From Comamonas sp. (GTDB taxonomy: Bacteria; Pseudomonadota; Gammaproteobacteria; Burkholderiales; Burkholderiaceae_C): DNA of 6,772 bases. The stretch lies in the NCBI GenBank assembly GCA_018384835.1, contig JAHAYB010000032.1:1-6772 (forward strand). The letters are read 5' to 3'. The position numbers and the translations under genes are program-made. This document shows positions 1 through 5,454 of the stretch, piece by piece; position 1 is the stretch's first letter; every line of letters starts with the position of its first letter. The notes under the pieces are model-generated. The model was given only the letters and a program-made list of their open reading frames with translations, searched no databases and was not told the DNA's origin.

Positions 1-1599
1 CCCATTTCTAACTACTGGCAGGATGCCCAGCTCCAGCCCTTGATGGGGCTGCACCAGGCGCTCCAGTTTTTGCATAACCCCACCCCTGACGTGGCACTGG
101 CTACGTTGGAAGACCACAGCCATCCCGCTTGGCAGCGCCTCAAGGCCGAAGAGCTGCTGGCGCAACAGCTCTCCCAATACCAAGCGCGGCAAGAACGCGC
201 CCGCCTGCAAGCGCCCGTGTTGCAGCCGTCTGTGCGCCCAGCGCAGCCAGGGGCAGAGGCTGGTTTGGTGGAACAGTTTCTAGCTGCATTACCCTTTCGC
301 CTGACAGCGGCGCAGCAGCGCGTTTGCCAGGAAATTGCTGCCGATATGGCACGCCCCCAGCCCATGCACCGCCTGCTGCAAGGCGATGTTGGCTCCGGCA
401 AAACCGTGGTGGCTGCCGTGGCGGCCATGGCTTGTATTGATGCAGGCTGGCAATGCGCCCTGATGGCTCCTACGGAAATTCTGGCTGAACAGCACTTCGG
501 CAAACTGGTGGGCTGGCTAGAGCCTATCCTTGCGCCCCTGGGTAAAAAAGTCGCTTGGCTGGCGGGCGCACAAAAGAAAAAAGAGCGCACTGCCATGCTG
601 GCGCTGGTCGCCAGCGGCGAGGCCGCTCTGGTGGTGGGAACCCACGCCGTCATTCAAGAACAGGTGCAATTTCAAAACCTGGCGCTGGCGGTGATTGATG
701 AGCAGCACCGCTTTGGCGTAGCGCAGCGCCTGGCATTGCGGCAAAAGCTGGCCCATGCGAACCTAGAGCCGCACTTGCTAATGATGAGCGCCACCCCCAT
801 CCCGCGCACCCTGGCCATGAGCTATTACGCCGACCTAGACGTTTCGGTGATTGACGAGCTACCACCGGGGCGCACCCCCATCGTCACCCGCGTACTGGCC
901 GATAGCCGCAAAGACGAGGTGATTGAGCGCTTGGCCGCCCAACTGGCGCAAGGCCGACAGGTGTATTGGGTCTGCCCCCTGATTGAAGAGAGCGAAACCC
1001 TGGATTTGAGCAACGCCACCGCCACCCATGCCGCGCTCAGTGAGGCGCTGCCCGGCGTGCTGGTCGGCTTGTTGCATTCACGTATGAGTGCGGCAGAGAA
1101 AAAGGCGGTGATGCAGCTCTTTGCCGACGGTCTCATGGGCTTGCTGGTAGCGACCACGGTGATTGAAGTGGGGGTGGACGTGCCCAACGCCTCCATCATG
1201 GTGATTGAACATGCCGAGCGCTTTGGCCTATCGCAACTGCACCAACTGCGCGGGCGGGTGGGGCGGGGGGCGGTGGCCTCGGCCTGCGTGTTGCTGTACT
1301 CGGTGGGCGAGAGCGGCAAGCTCTCCGATACCGGCAAAGAGCGCCTACGCGCCATGGCCGAAACCAATGACGGCTTTGAAATCGCCCGGCGCGACTTGGA
1401 AATTCGTGGCCCCGGTGAATTTTTGGGCGCACGCCAATCGGGTGCGGCCATGCTGCGCTTTGCGAATTTAGAGCAAGACCTAGAGCTGCTGGACTGGGCA
1501 CGGGCGCTGGCCCCACAAATGTTGCAGCGCTATCCACACCAAGCGCAAGCACACATCCAACGCTGGCTAGGCGGACGCACTGACTACCTAAAGGCTTGA
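1..1599 (+). CDS. recG: ATP-dependent DNA helicase RecG (5'-truncated by the window edge)
   Basis: RecG is a cytoplasmic superfamily 2 helicase that remodels stalled replication forks, Holliday junctions and R-loops. The reading frame is open from base 1, so the gene begins upstream. 532 residues are visible of a family total near 690-700, so most of the N-terminal wedge domain is missing. In-window residue numbers: Walker A GDVGSGKT at 128-135, the Walker B variant DEQH at 233-236, motif III SATPIPRT at 263-270, motif V region TTVIEVGVDVP at 385-395, and motif VI QLRGRVGRG at 415-423. The C-terminal block from GFEIARRDLEIRGPGEF (458 onward) matches the TRG translocation motif that separates RecG from Mfd and UvrB. 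It ends at TGA 1597-1599. A TTG at 40 and an ATG at 43 lie inside the conserved region and are not plausible starts. oxyR follows after 64 bp on the same strand. Identification is certain. Confidence 0.98.
   Translation, partial: PISNYWQDAQLQPLMGLHQALQFLHNPTPDVALATLEDHSHPAWQRLKAEELLAQQLSQYQARQERARLQAPVLQPSVRPAQPGAEAGLVEQFLAALPFRLTAAQQRVCQEIAADMARPQPMHRLLQGDVGSGKTVVAAVAAMACIDAGWQCALMAPTEILAEQHFGKLVGWLEPILAPLGKKVAWLAGAQKKKERTAMLALVASGEAALVVGTHAVIQEQVQFQNLALAVIDEQHRFGVAQRLALRQKLAHANLEPHLLMMSATPIPRTLAMSYYADLDVSVIDELPPGRTPIVTRVLADSRKDEVIERLAAQLAQGRQVYWVCPLIEESETLDLSNATATHAALSEALPGVLVGLLHSRMSAAEKKAVMQLFADGLMGLLVATTVIEVGVDVPNASIMVIEHAERFGLSQLHQLRGRVGRGAVASACVLLYSVGESGKLSDTGKERLRAMAETNDGFEIARRDLEIRGPGEFLGARQSGAAMLRFANLEQDLELLDWARALAPQMLQRYPHQAQAHIQRWLGGRTDYLKA
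1252..1270 (+). other. G-quadruplex motif in the recG coding strand
   Basis: Four G runs of 3, 3, 4 and 6 bases are separated by single bases (c, t, c), so this fits the G3+N1-7 quadruplex rule with the shortest possible loops. It lies in the codons for G-R-V-G-R-G of helicase motif VI. The protein motif forces many G bases, but the use of GGG and CGG codons in a row is a synonymous choice. Because the G-rich strand is the coding strand, the recG mRNA could also fold this way. The motif is seen directly; folding and any effect on expression are inference. Confidence 0.6.
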
Positions 1600-1609
1600 A
1601 AAAAATAAG

Positions 1610-1634
1610 ACATAAGTTATGTAACAATGTAACA
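1610..1634. repeat. Inverted and tandem repeat upstream of oxyR
   Basis: ACATAA-G-TTATGT (1610-1622) is an inverted repeat with a one-base centre. It overlaps two tandem copies of ATGTAACA (1619-1626 and 1627-1634). The block is the AT-rich part of the 64-bp recG-oxyR gap and ends 29 bp before the oxyR start. Its position suits an operator, since LysR-family regulators commonly bind dyads upstream of their own genes. It does not show the ATAG-N7 spaced pattern described for E. coli OxyR, so autoregulation is only a suggestion. A weak promoter could also lie here (TTGAAA at 1596-1601, TATGTA at 1618-1623, 16-bp spacer), but its -10 box is poor. Confidence 0.4.
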
Positions 1635-1663
1635 AACCGTGCATATGGCAGCCACCTCGCAAA

Positions 1664-2638
1664 ATGACTCTTACAGAATTGAAATACATCGTGGCAGTTG
1701 CCCGTGAAAAGCACTTTGGACGGGCAGCCAAGGCTTGCTTTGTCTCTCAGCCGACCTTGTCAGTTGCCGTCAAAAAACTGGAAGTGGAGCTAGACCTGAA
1801 AATTTTTGAGCGCAACGCAGTAGAAGTCAGCCTCACCCCGTTGGGAGCGCTCATCGTGCGCCAAGCGCAAAGCGTGCTGGAGCAGGCCGCGCAAATCAAA
1901 GAAATTGCCAAGCGCGGCAAAGACCCCTTAGCCGGGCCGCTGATTTTGGGGGTGATTCACACCATCGGCCCTTACCTGCTGCCCGACTTGGTGCGCAACA
2001 GCATCGCCCAGACCCCACAAATGCCCTTGATGCTGCAAGAAAACTTCACCACCAAGCTGCTGGAGATGCTGCGCACCGGTGAGATTGATTGCGCCATCTT
2101 GGCCGAGCCTTTTCCTGATGTGGGGCTAGCCGCAGCGCCCTTGTATGAAGAACCTTTTTTTGCCGCCCTGCCTAGCAGCCACGCCTTAGCGCAAGGCGAG
2201 AGCGTGTGCGCCGATGACTTACGCCAAGAAACCATGCTCTTGCTAGGCGCTGGGCATTGCTTTCGTGACCATGTGCTGGAAGTCTGCCCCGAATTTGCCC
2301 GCTACGCCGGTGGGGCAGATGGTGCGGCATCTGGGATTCAGCGCAGCTTTGAAGGCTCTTCGCTAGAAACTATTAAGCACATGGTGGCCGCTGGCATGGG
2401 CGTTACCTTGGTGCCGCGCCTCTCCGTGCCTGAGCACGCCTTGCCCACTGCCGCTGCAAGCGCCCAGCAAGAGAGCTTTATCCGCTACCTGCCGATTGTG
2501 GAAAAAGACGGCACACCTCCACCAAGTCGGCGGGTGTGCCTGGTGTGGCGGCGCAGCTTCACCCGCCACGAGGCTATCCACGCGCTGCGCCAAGCCATTA
2601 AGGCGTGCCCCCTGCTGGGCGTGCAGCGCTTGGTTTGA
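1664..2638 (+). CDS. oxyR: Peroxide-sensing LysR-type regulator OxyR
   Basis: This 324-residue LysR-family regulator is most likely OxyR, which senses hydrogen peroxide through a disulfide and activates antioxidant genes such as catalase, alkyl hydroperoxide reductase and dps. The N-terminal winged helix-turn-helix spans about residues 1-60 (MTLTELKYIVAV at the start, AACFVSQPTLSVAVKKLE as recognition region with an extra K before the first C). The rest is the substrate-binding-type sensor domain. The decisive feature is the redox pair in GHCFRDHVLEVC: Cys199 and Cys208 fall at exactly the numbers and spacing of E. coli OxyR. The protein is about 19 residues longer than E. coli OxyR (305), partly from a Gly/Ala-rich insertion just after Cys208. 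The ATG at 1664 is chosen because MTLTELKYIV is the family N-terminus; no good Shine-Dalgarno precedes it. It follows recG by 64 bp and precedes dps, a known OxyR target in other bacteria. Confidence 0.95.
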   Translation: MTLTELKYIVAVAREKHFGRAAKACFVSQPTLSVAVKKLEVELDLKIFERNAVEVSLTPLGALIVRQAQSVLEQAAQIKEIAKRGKDPLAGPLILGVIHTIGPYLLPDLVRNSIAQTPQMPLMLQENFTTKLLEMLRTGEIDCAILAEPFPDVGLAAAPLYEEPFFAALPSSHALAQGESVCADDLRQETMLLLGAGHCFRDHVLEVCPEFARYAGGADGAASGIQRSFEGSSLETIKHMVAAGMGVTLVPRLSVPEHALPTAAASAQQESFIRYLPIVEKDGTPPPSRRVCLVWRRSFTRHEAIHALRQAIKACPLLGVQRLV

Positions 2639-2648
2639 GAGAACGGCT

Positions 2649-2672
2649 CCTCCCAAGCGCTAGCGCTGGAGG
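2649..2672. repeat. GC-rich palindrome after oxyR
   Basis: AGCGCTAGCGCT (2656-2667) is a perfect 12-bp palindrome. Flanking CCTCC (2649-2653) and GGAGG (2668-2672) can extend the stem by five pairs around a two-base bulge. It starts 10 bp after the oxyR stop. There is no T run after it, so it is not a standard intrinsic terminator. It could be an mRNA 3'-end stabilising hairpin, or a dyad for a DNA-binding protein acting on dps. The dyad is seen directly; any role is inference. Confidence 0.45.
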
Positions 2673-2702
2673 CAGGATAGCGTTAGCATGAGTGGTCTTA
2701 TT

Positions 2703-2726
2703 TTTCGCCTTTTCGCCTTTTCGCCC
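2703..2726 (+). repeat. Triple tandem 8-bp repeat upstream of dps
   Basis: TTTCGCCT at 2703-2710 and 2711-2718 is followed by TTTCGCCC at 2719-2726. The array ends 25 bp before the preferred dps start. An 8-bp unit is not a multiple of three, so copy-number change would shift any reading frame crossing it and would alter spacing between upstream promoter elements and dps. Copy-number variation is inference from a single sequence. Confidence 0.6.
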
Positions 2727-2751
2727 TTGGATGGGCAGTGGATATCTCTAT

Positions 2752-3339
2752 ATGGTCACTCAACTTAAAAAACTCACCAAAAAACCTAGCGCTACCAGTA
2801 GCAAAGCCAAAAAAACTGGCAAAACCGGCAAACTGCGTGCGCTTGCTAAGGCCAATGGCGCAGTTCCTGCTATCAACATCGGTATCCGCAAAAAAGACCG
2901 TGCAGCCATTGCCAAAGGGCTATCGCACCTGCTGGCCGATACCTACACGCTGTACCTGACCACCCACAACTTCCACTGGAACGTAACAGGGCCGATGTTC
3001 AACACCCTGCACACCATGTTCATGGACCAATACACCGAGCTGTGGAATGCGGTGGACCCGATTGCCGAGCGCATCCGCTCTTTGGGGCATATTGCACCTG
3101 GCTCTTACGCCGCGTTTAGCAAGCTGTCCTCCCTGCCAGATGTACCTGCCCAGCCGCCCAAGGCGCTGGAGATGGTGCGCATTTTGGTAGAAGGCCACGA
3201 AGCGGTTGCCCGCACCGCCCGGGGTATGCTGGACTTGGTCGATGACGCTGACGATGAGCCTACCGCCGACCTGCTCACCCAGCGCCTAACCGTGCATGAG
3301 CAAACCGCCTGGATGCTACGCGCTTTGCTGGAGGCATAA
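2752..3339 (+). CDS. dps: Dps-family ferritin-like DNA-protecting protein
   Basis: Dps proteins form hollow 12-subunit shells that oxidise ferrous iron with hydrogen peroxide, store it as ferric mineral, and bind DNA during stress. Taking ATG 2752, the product has 195 residues. Residues 1-33 carry ten lysines, a basic tail of the kind that binds DNA; its codons contain A6-A7 runs. The ferritin-like helices follow. The HNFHWNVTG block gives His75 (E. coli His51), LHTMF gives His87 (His63), and VDPIAER gives Asp102 and Glu106 (Asp78, Glu82). The position equivalent to Asp67 is Met91, with Asp92 next to it, which is unusual. The C-terminus ADLLTQRLTVHEQTAWMLR is typical of the family. An in-frame GTG at 2692 and ATG at 2731 would add a hydrophobic stretch not expected in Dps, so 2752 is preferred; only a weak GTGGA precedes it. 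It lies 113 bp after oxyR and ends in its own terminator. Confidence 0.93.
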   Translation: MVTQLKKLTKKPSATSSKAKKTGKTGKLRALAKANGAVPAINIGIRKKDRAAIAKGLSHLLADTYTLYLTTHNFHWNVTGPMFNTLHTMFMDQYTELWNAVDPIAERIRSLGHIAPGSYAAFSKLSSLPDVPAQPPKALEMVRILVEGHEAVARTARGMLDLVDDADDEPTADLLTQRLTVHEQTAWMLRALLEA

Positions 3340-3383
3340 AGATGCTCTAGGCCAAGCACTAGCTAGGCCGCTCATCAATCCAT

Positions 3384-3415
3384 AAGGCTTGCGTTTGCGA
3401 GCCTTTTGTATTTTT
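3384..3415 (+). terminator. Intrinsic terminator after dps
   Basis: AAGGCTTGC (3384-3392) pairs with GCGAGCCTT (3397-3405) over nine base pairs, including one G-U, around a GTTT loop. A T-rich tail (TTGTATTTTT, 3406-3415) follows. This is a standard rho-independent terminator 45 bp after the dps stop. It ends only 17 bp before the ubiA start codon, so ubiA must either use a promoter inside or right after it, or depend on read-through. Confidence 0.85.
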
Positions 3416-3432
3416 GCGCACAATGGCTGACC

Positions 3433-4335
3433 ATGACTTCTACCGCCCACCCCTCTACTGCTTCTGCCGCTCATGCGCCGCGCTCTAAGCTGGCGTTGTA
3501 TCTGGATTTGATTCGCTTTAATCGGCCTGCGGGCTGGTTGGTGCTGTTCTGGCCCACGCTGACCGCGCTGTGGGTGGCGGCACAGGGCTTTCCGGGCTGG
3601 CATCTATTCATTGTTTTTGTTGTTGGCACGCCTTTGATGCGCAGCGCCGGCTGCACCATCAACGACATTGCCGACCGCAAGTTTGACCGCCATGTCAAAC
3701 GCACCACCGCCCGCCCCATTACCACGGGCGAGCTATCGGTCAAAGAGGCCGCCACCGTGGGCATTGTGCTGACGCTGATGGGCTTTGCCCTGGTGCTCTC
3801 CACCCGCTGGGAGGCGGTGGCCTGGTCAGTGCCCGCCGTGCTGTTCACCATTCTTTACCCCTATACCAAGCGCTTTTTTTCCATGCCGCAAGCGTTTTTG
3901 GGGATTGCCTTTAATTTCGGGATTGTGATTGCCTTTGCCGCCGTCACGGGCCAGGTGGGCGCAGTGGGCTGGACGCTGTGGCTAGCCAATATGCTGATGG
4001 TGCTGGCCTACGATACCGAATACGCCATGGTGGATCGCGATGACGATTTGCTGATTGGTATGCGCACCTCAGCCATTACCCTGGGGCGCTGGGATGTAGC
4101 GGCGGTAATGGCCTTCTTCGTTGGTTGCCTGGGGCTAACGGCCTGGGTTTTGCAGCCCTATGACTTGGGCTGGCCGCTGTGGCTGGGCTTGGCTGGTGCT
4201 GCTGCTCAAGTGCTATGGCATTTCACCTTGATACGCCAGCGCCAGCGTCCGGGGTGTTTTACGGCCTTTAGCAAAAGCCACTGGATGGGCGCAAGCCTGT
4301 TTGCCGGTGTGGCGCTGGGGTTTGCGCTCAAGTAG
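3433..4335 (+). CDS. ubiA: 4-hydroxybenzoate polyprenyltransferase UbiA
   Basis: UbiA is an integral inner-membrane enzyme that attaches the polyprenyl tail (usually octaprenyl in this group) to 4-hydroxybenzoate, an early step of ubiquinone synthesis. The product has 300 residues, close to the family norm of about 290. Both Mg-diphosphate aspartate motifs are intact: NDIADRKFD at residues 77-85 and [12 protein letters not shown] at 194-205. Several hydrophobic membrane segments (around eight) surround them. [19 protein letters not shown] near residue 30 and YPYTKRFF after the first motif are typical UbiA sequences. Start: ATG 3433 follows the terminator tail; the frame stays open to a TTG at 3406 inside the terminator, which is not credible. 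No Shine-Dalgarno is visible before 3433. A possible promoter (TTGCGA 3395-3400, CACAAT 3419-3424, 18-bp spacer) would give a nearly leaderless mRNA; this is weak. The gene converges on proC with 30 bp between the stops. Confidence 0.96.
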   Translation: MTSTAHPSTASAAHAPRSKLALYLDLIRFNRPAGWLVLFWPTLTALWVAAQGFPGWHLFIVFVVGTPLMRSAGCTINDIADRKFDRHVKRTTARPITTGELSVKEAATVGIVLTLMGFALVLSTRWEAVAWSVPAVLFTILYPYTKRFFSMPQAFLGIAFNFGIVIAFAAVTGQVGAVGWTLWLANMLMVLAYDTEYAMVDRDDDLLIGMRTSAITLGRWDVAAVMAFFVGCLGLTAWVLQPYDLGWPLWLGLAGAAAQVLWHFTLIRQRQRPGCFTAFSKSHWMGASLFAGVALGFALK

Positions 4336-4348
4336 CCATTCCGAAGCG

Positions 4349-4378
4349 ATTTGGTCGTGGCGCAGTTACTGACCAAAT
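4349..4378. other. Inverted repeat between convergent ubiA and proC
   Basis: ATTTGGTC (4349-4356) pairs perfectly with GACCAAAT (4371-4378), leaving a 14-base loop. The right arm overlaps the last codons of proC and the loop holds its TAA stop. The location between convergent stop codons suggests a shared transcription-end hairpin. No T run follows on either strand, so intrinsic termination is uncertain. Confidence 0.35.
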
Positions 4379-5220
4379 TCTGCTGCCAGCTCTTGTGCTC
4401 TGTGGCGGGCCTGGTGCAGGGCGGCGGTAAAGTGCTCGGGAATCTGCGTCTGCTGCATGTGGGTAATGGCGGCGTGGGTGGTTCCGCCTTTGCTGGTGAC
4501 GCGCTGGCGCAAGGTGGCAGCATCCTCCTCAGACTGGGCGGCCAGTGCTGACGCGCCTTGGAAGGTAGCCACCGCCAGTTGATAGGCTTGCGCGGGCGGC
4601 AAGCCCATTTGCGTACCCGCAGCGGTCATGGTCTCCAGCAGTAAAAACACATAGGCGGGGCCGGAGCCGGATAGCGCTGTGACGGCATCCAAATCCGCCT
4701 CTTGCGCCACCCATAGGCTGCGGCCTGTGCCTGCCAGCACCTGGGTGACCAGATTGCGCCCAGCCTCATCCACAGCCGTGCCAGCGTACAGGCCGCAAAT
4801 GCCCTGACCAATCAGGGCGGGGGTATTGGGCATGGCGCGAACGACCTTCTCGCTACCCAGCCAGCGCGACAGGCTGGCGGTGGGGATGCCAGCGGCAATA
4901 CTCAAATGCAGCGCCTGGGGGCAATGGGGGGCAATGGGGGCGGCGGCCTCAGCTAGGCTTTGCGGCTTGACCGCCCAAATCACCAAGTCCGCTTGGCTGC
5001 AAGCGGCTTGGGCGCTACTGGCATCGGCGTGGGTAGCCAAGCCTTGTTGCTCAAAAGCAACGCGGGCTGCTTCTAGTGGCTCAACCACAGCCATCGCGCT
5101 GGCAGGCCAGCCCTGGCGCAGCAAGCCGCCAATGATGGCGCTGGCCATATTGCCGCCGCCAACAAATAGCAAGCGGGCGTGGTTGTGGTCGGTAGGGGAG
5201 GGGGATGTGGTGGTGTTCAT
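4366..5220 (-). CDS. proC: Pyrroline-5-carboxylate reductase ProC
   Basis: ProC reduces pyrroline-5-carboxylate to L-proline with NAD(P)H, the last step of proline synthesis in the cytoplasm. The product has 284 residues, slightly longer than the usual 270 or so because of a Thr/Ser/Pro-rich N-terminus of about 15 residues. The Rossmann fold opens with FVGGGNMASAIIGGL (19-33). AVKPQ (83-87), SIAAGI (107-112) and RAMPNTPA (128-135) line the cofactor pocket. The C-terminal dimerisation and catalytic domain carries DAVTALSGSGPAY (178-190) and the signature ending TSKGGTT (242-248). ATG 5220 is the only start giving a full Rossmann strand with a short leader; no Shine-Dalgarno is seen, and a TATGAT -10-like box sits 8 bp upstream. 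It diverges from rplN and converges on ubiA. A 10-bp G-rich tandem repeat lies inside it (4917-4940). Confidence 0.96.
   Translation of the reverse strand: MNTTTSPSPTDHNHARLLFVGGGNMASAIIGGLLRQGWPASAMAVVEPLEAARVAFEQQGLATHADASSAQAACSQADLVIWAVKPQSLAEAAAPIAPHCPQALHLSIAAGIPTASLSRWLGSEKVVRAMPNTPALIGQGICGLYAGTAVDEAGRNLVTQVLAGTGRSLWVAQEADLDAVTALSGSGPAYVFLLLETMTAAGTQMGLPPAQAYQLAVATFQGASALAAQSEEDAATLRQRVTSKGGTTHAAITHMQQTQIPEHFTAALHQARHRAQELAAEFGQ
4917..4940 (+). repeat. G-rich 10-bp tandem repeat inside proC
   Basis: GCAATGGGGG occurs twice in tandem (4921-4930, 4931-4940) after a further run of four G, giving G runs of 5, 6 and 5 bases separated by CAAT. On the minus strand it encodes the P-I-A-P-H-C-P part of ProC (about residues 95-101), a weakly conserved surface segment before the SIAAGI strand. 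Since 10 is not a multiple of three, loss or gain of one unit would frameshift proC. Slippage is inference. Confidence 0.55.
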
Positions 5221-5228
5221 AGCGTTGC

Positions 5229-5234
5229 ATCATA
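5229..5234 (-). promoter_or_regulatory. Possible proC -10 box
   Basis: Read on the minus strand, TATGAT matches the sigma-70 -10 consensus at five of six positions and lies 8 bp before the proC ATG. Transcription would then start one to three bases before the start codon, giving an almost leaderless mRNA, which agrees with the lack of a Shine-Dalgarno sequence. No good -35 is found at 16-18 bp (TGCCCA at 17 bp matches three of six), so the call is weak. Confidence 0.3.
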
Positions 5235-5261
5235 GACAGCCGCTTTGCCCTTGGGCAGGGC

Positions 5262-5290
5262 TTGACAGGTAATACCGCTGCCTTCATAAT
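5262..5290 (+). promoter_or_regulatory. Near-consensus sigma-70 promoter for rplN operon
   Basis: A perfect -35 box TTGACA (5262-5267) is followed by a 17-bp spacer and CATAAT (5285-5290), five of six to the -10 consensus. Transcription would start near 5297, giving a leader of about 158 nt to rplN. The bases just after the -10 box are GCGCTG, a GC-rich discriminator of the kind linked to stringent (ppGpp) control of ribosomal promoters. No AT-rich UP element is seen. This is the strongest promoter in the window and explains how the ribosomal genes are expressed without an upstream S10 operon. Confidence 0.82.
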
Positions 5291-5296
5291 GCGCTG

Positions 5297-5454
5297 TTCA
5301 TGTCTAAAAGCATGAAGTTTATCTGCCCAGCGAAAGCACTGTAAATGGTTTGCAGTGTGGACGACGGGCCCAAGACTGACCGGCTGCGCAGGCGGCCCCA
5401 GGGCTAGACTTTTGGGGCTGTCGGTCGTTGCTGGAGCAAGTTGGGAATATTGAA
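5297..5454 (+). promoter_or_regulatory. Structured 5' leader of rplN
   Basis: Three stem-loops can be drawn between the promoter and the rplN start. Hairpin 1: TTCATG (5297-5302) with CATGAA (5311-5316), 8-nt loop. Hairpin 2: CACTGTAAA (5337-5345) with TTTGCAGTG (5349-5357), nine pairs including one G-U, 3-nt loop. Hairpin 3: GGCGGCCCCA (5391-5400) with TGGGGCTGTC (5413-5422), ten pairs with two G-U, and GACCG (5378-5382) can add an outer stem with CGGTC (5422-5426) if one inner pair opens. There is no T run after hairpin 3, so it is not a terminator. No RNA family is recognised. A role in ribosomal protein autoregulation is an inference from position only. Confidence 0.5.

Noticed and set aside
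12..653. 213-residue open frame on the minus strand opposite recG
   Set aside because: It is antisense to the conserved RecG helicase domain, is Ala/Ser/Cys/Arg-rich low-complexity and resembles no family; a normal by-product of GC-rich codon use.
825..1451. 208-residue open frame on the minus strand opposite recG
   Set aside because: Ser/Arg/Thr-rich shadow of RecG motifs III-VI with no start signal of its own.
2692..2751. Extended dps start at GTG 2692 or ATG 2731
   Set aside because: It would add a hydrophobic Phe/Pro-rich stretch encoded by the 8-bp repeats, unlike Dps N-termini, and neither has a good ribosome binding site.
3347..3369. CTAGGCC direct repeat (3347-3353, 3363-3369) after dps
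   Set aside because: Only seven bases and no further structure; likely chance.
3406..3432. Upstream TTG start for ubiA
   Set aside because: It lies in the terminator T tail and adds nine residues not expected in UbiA.
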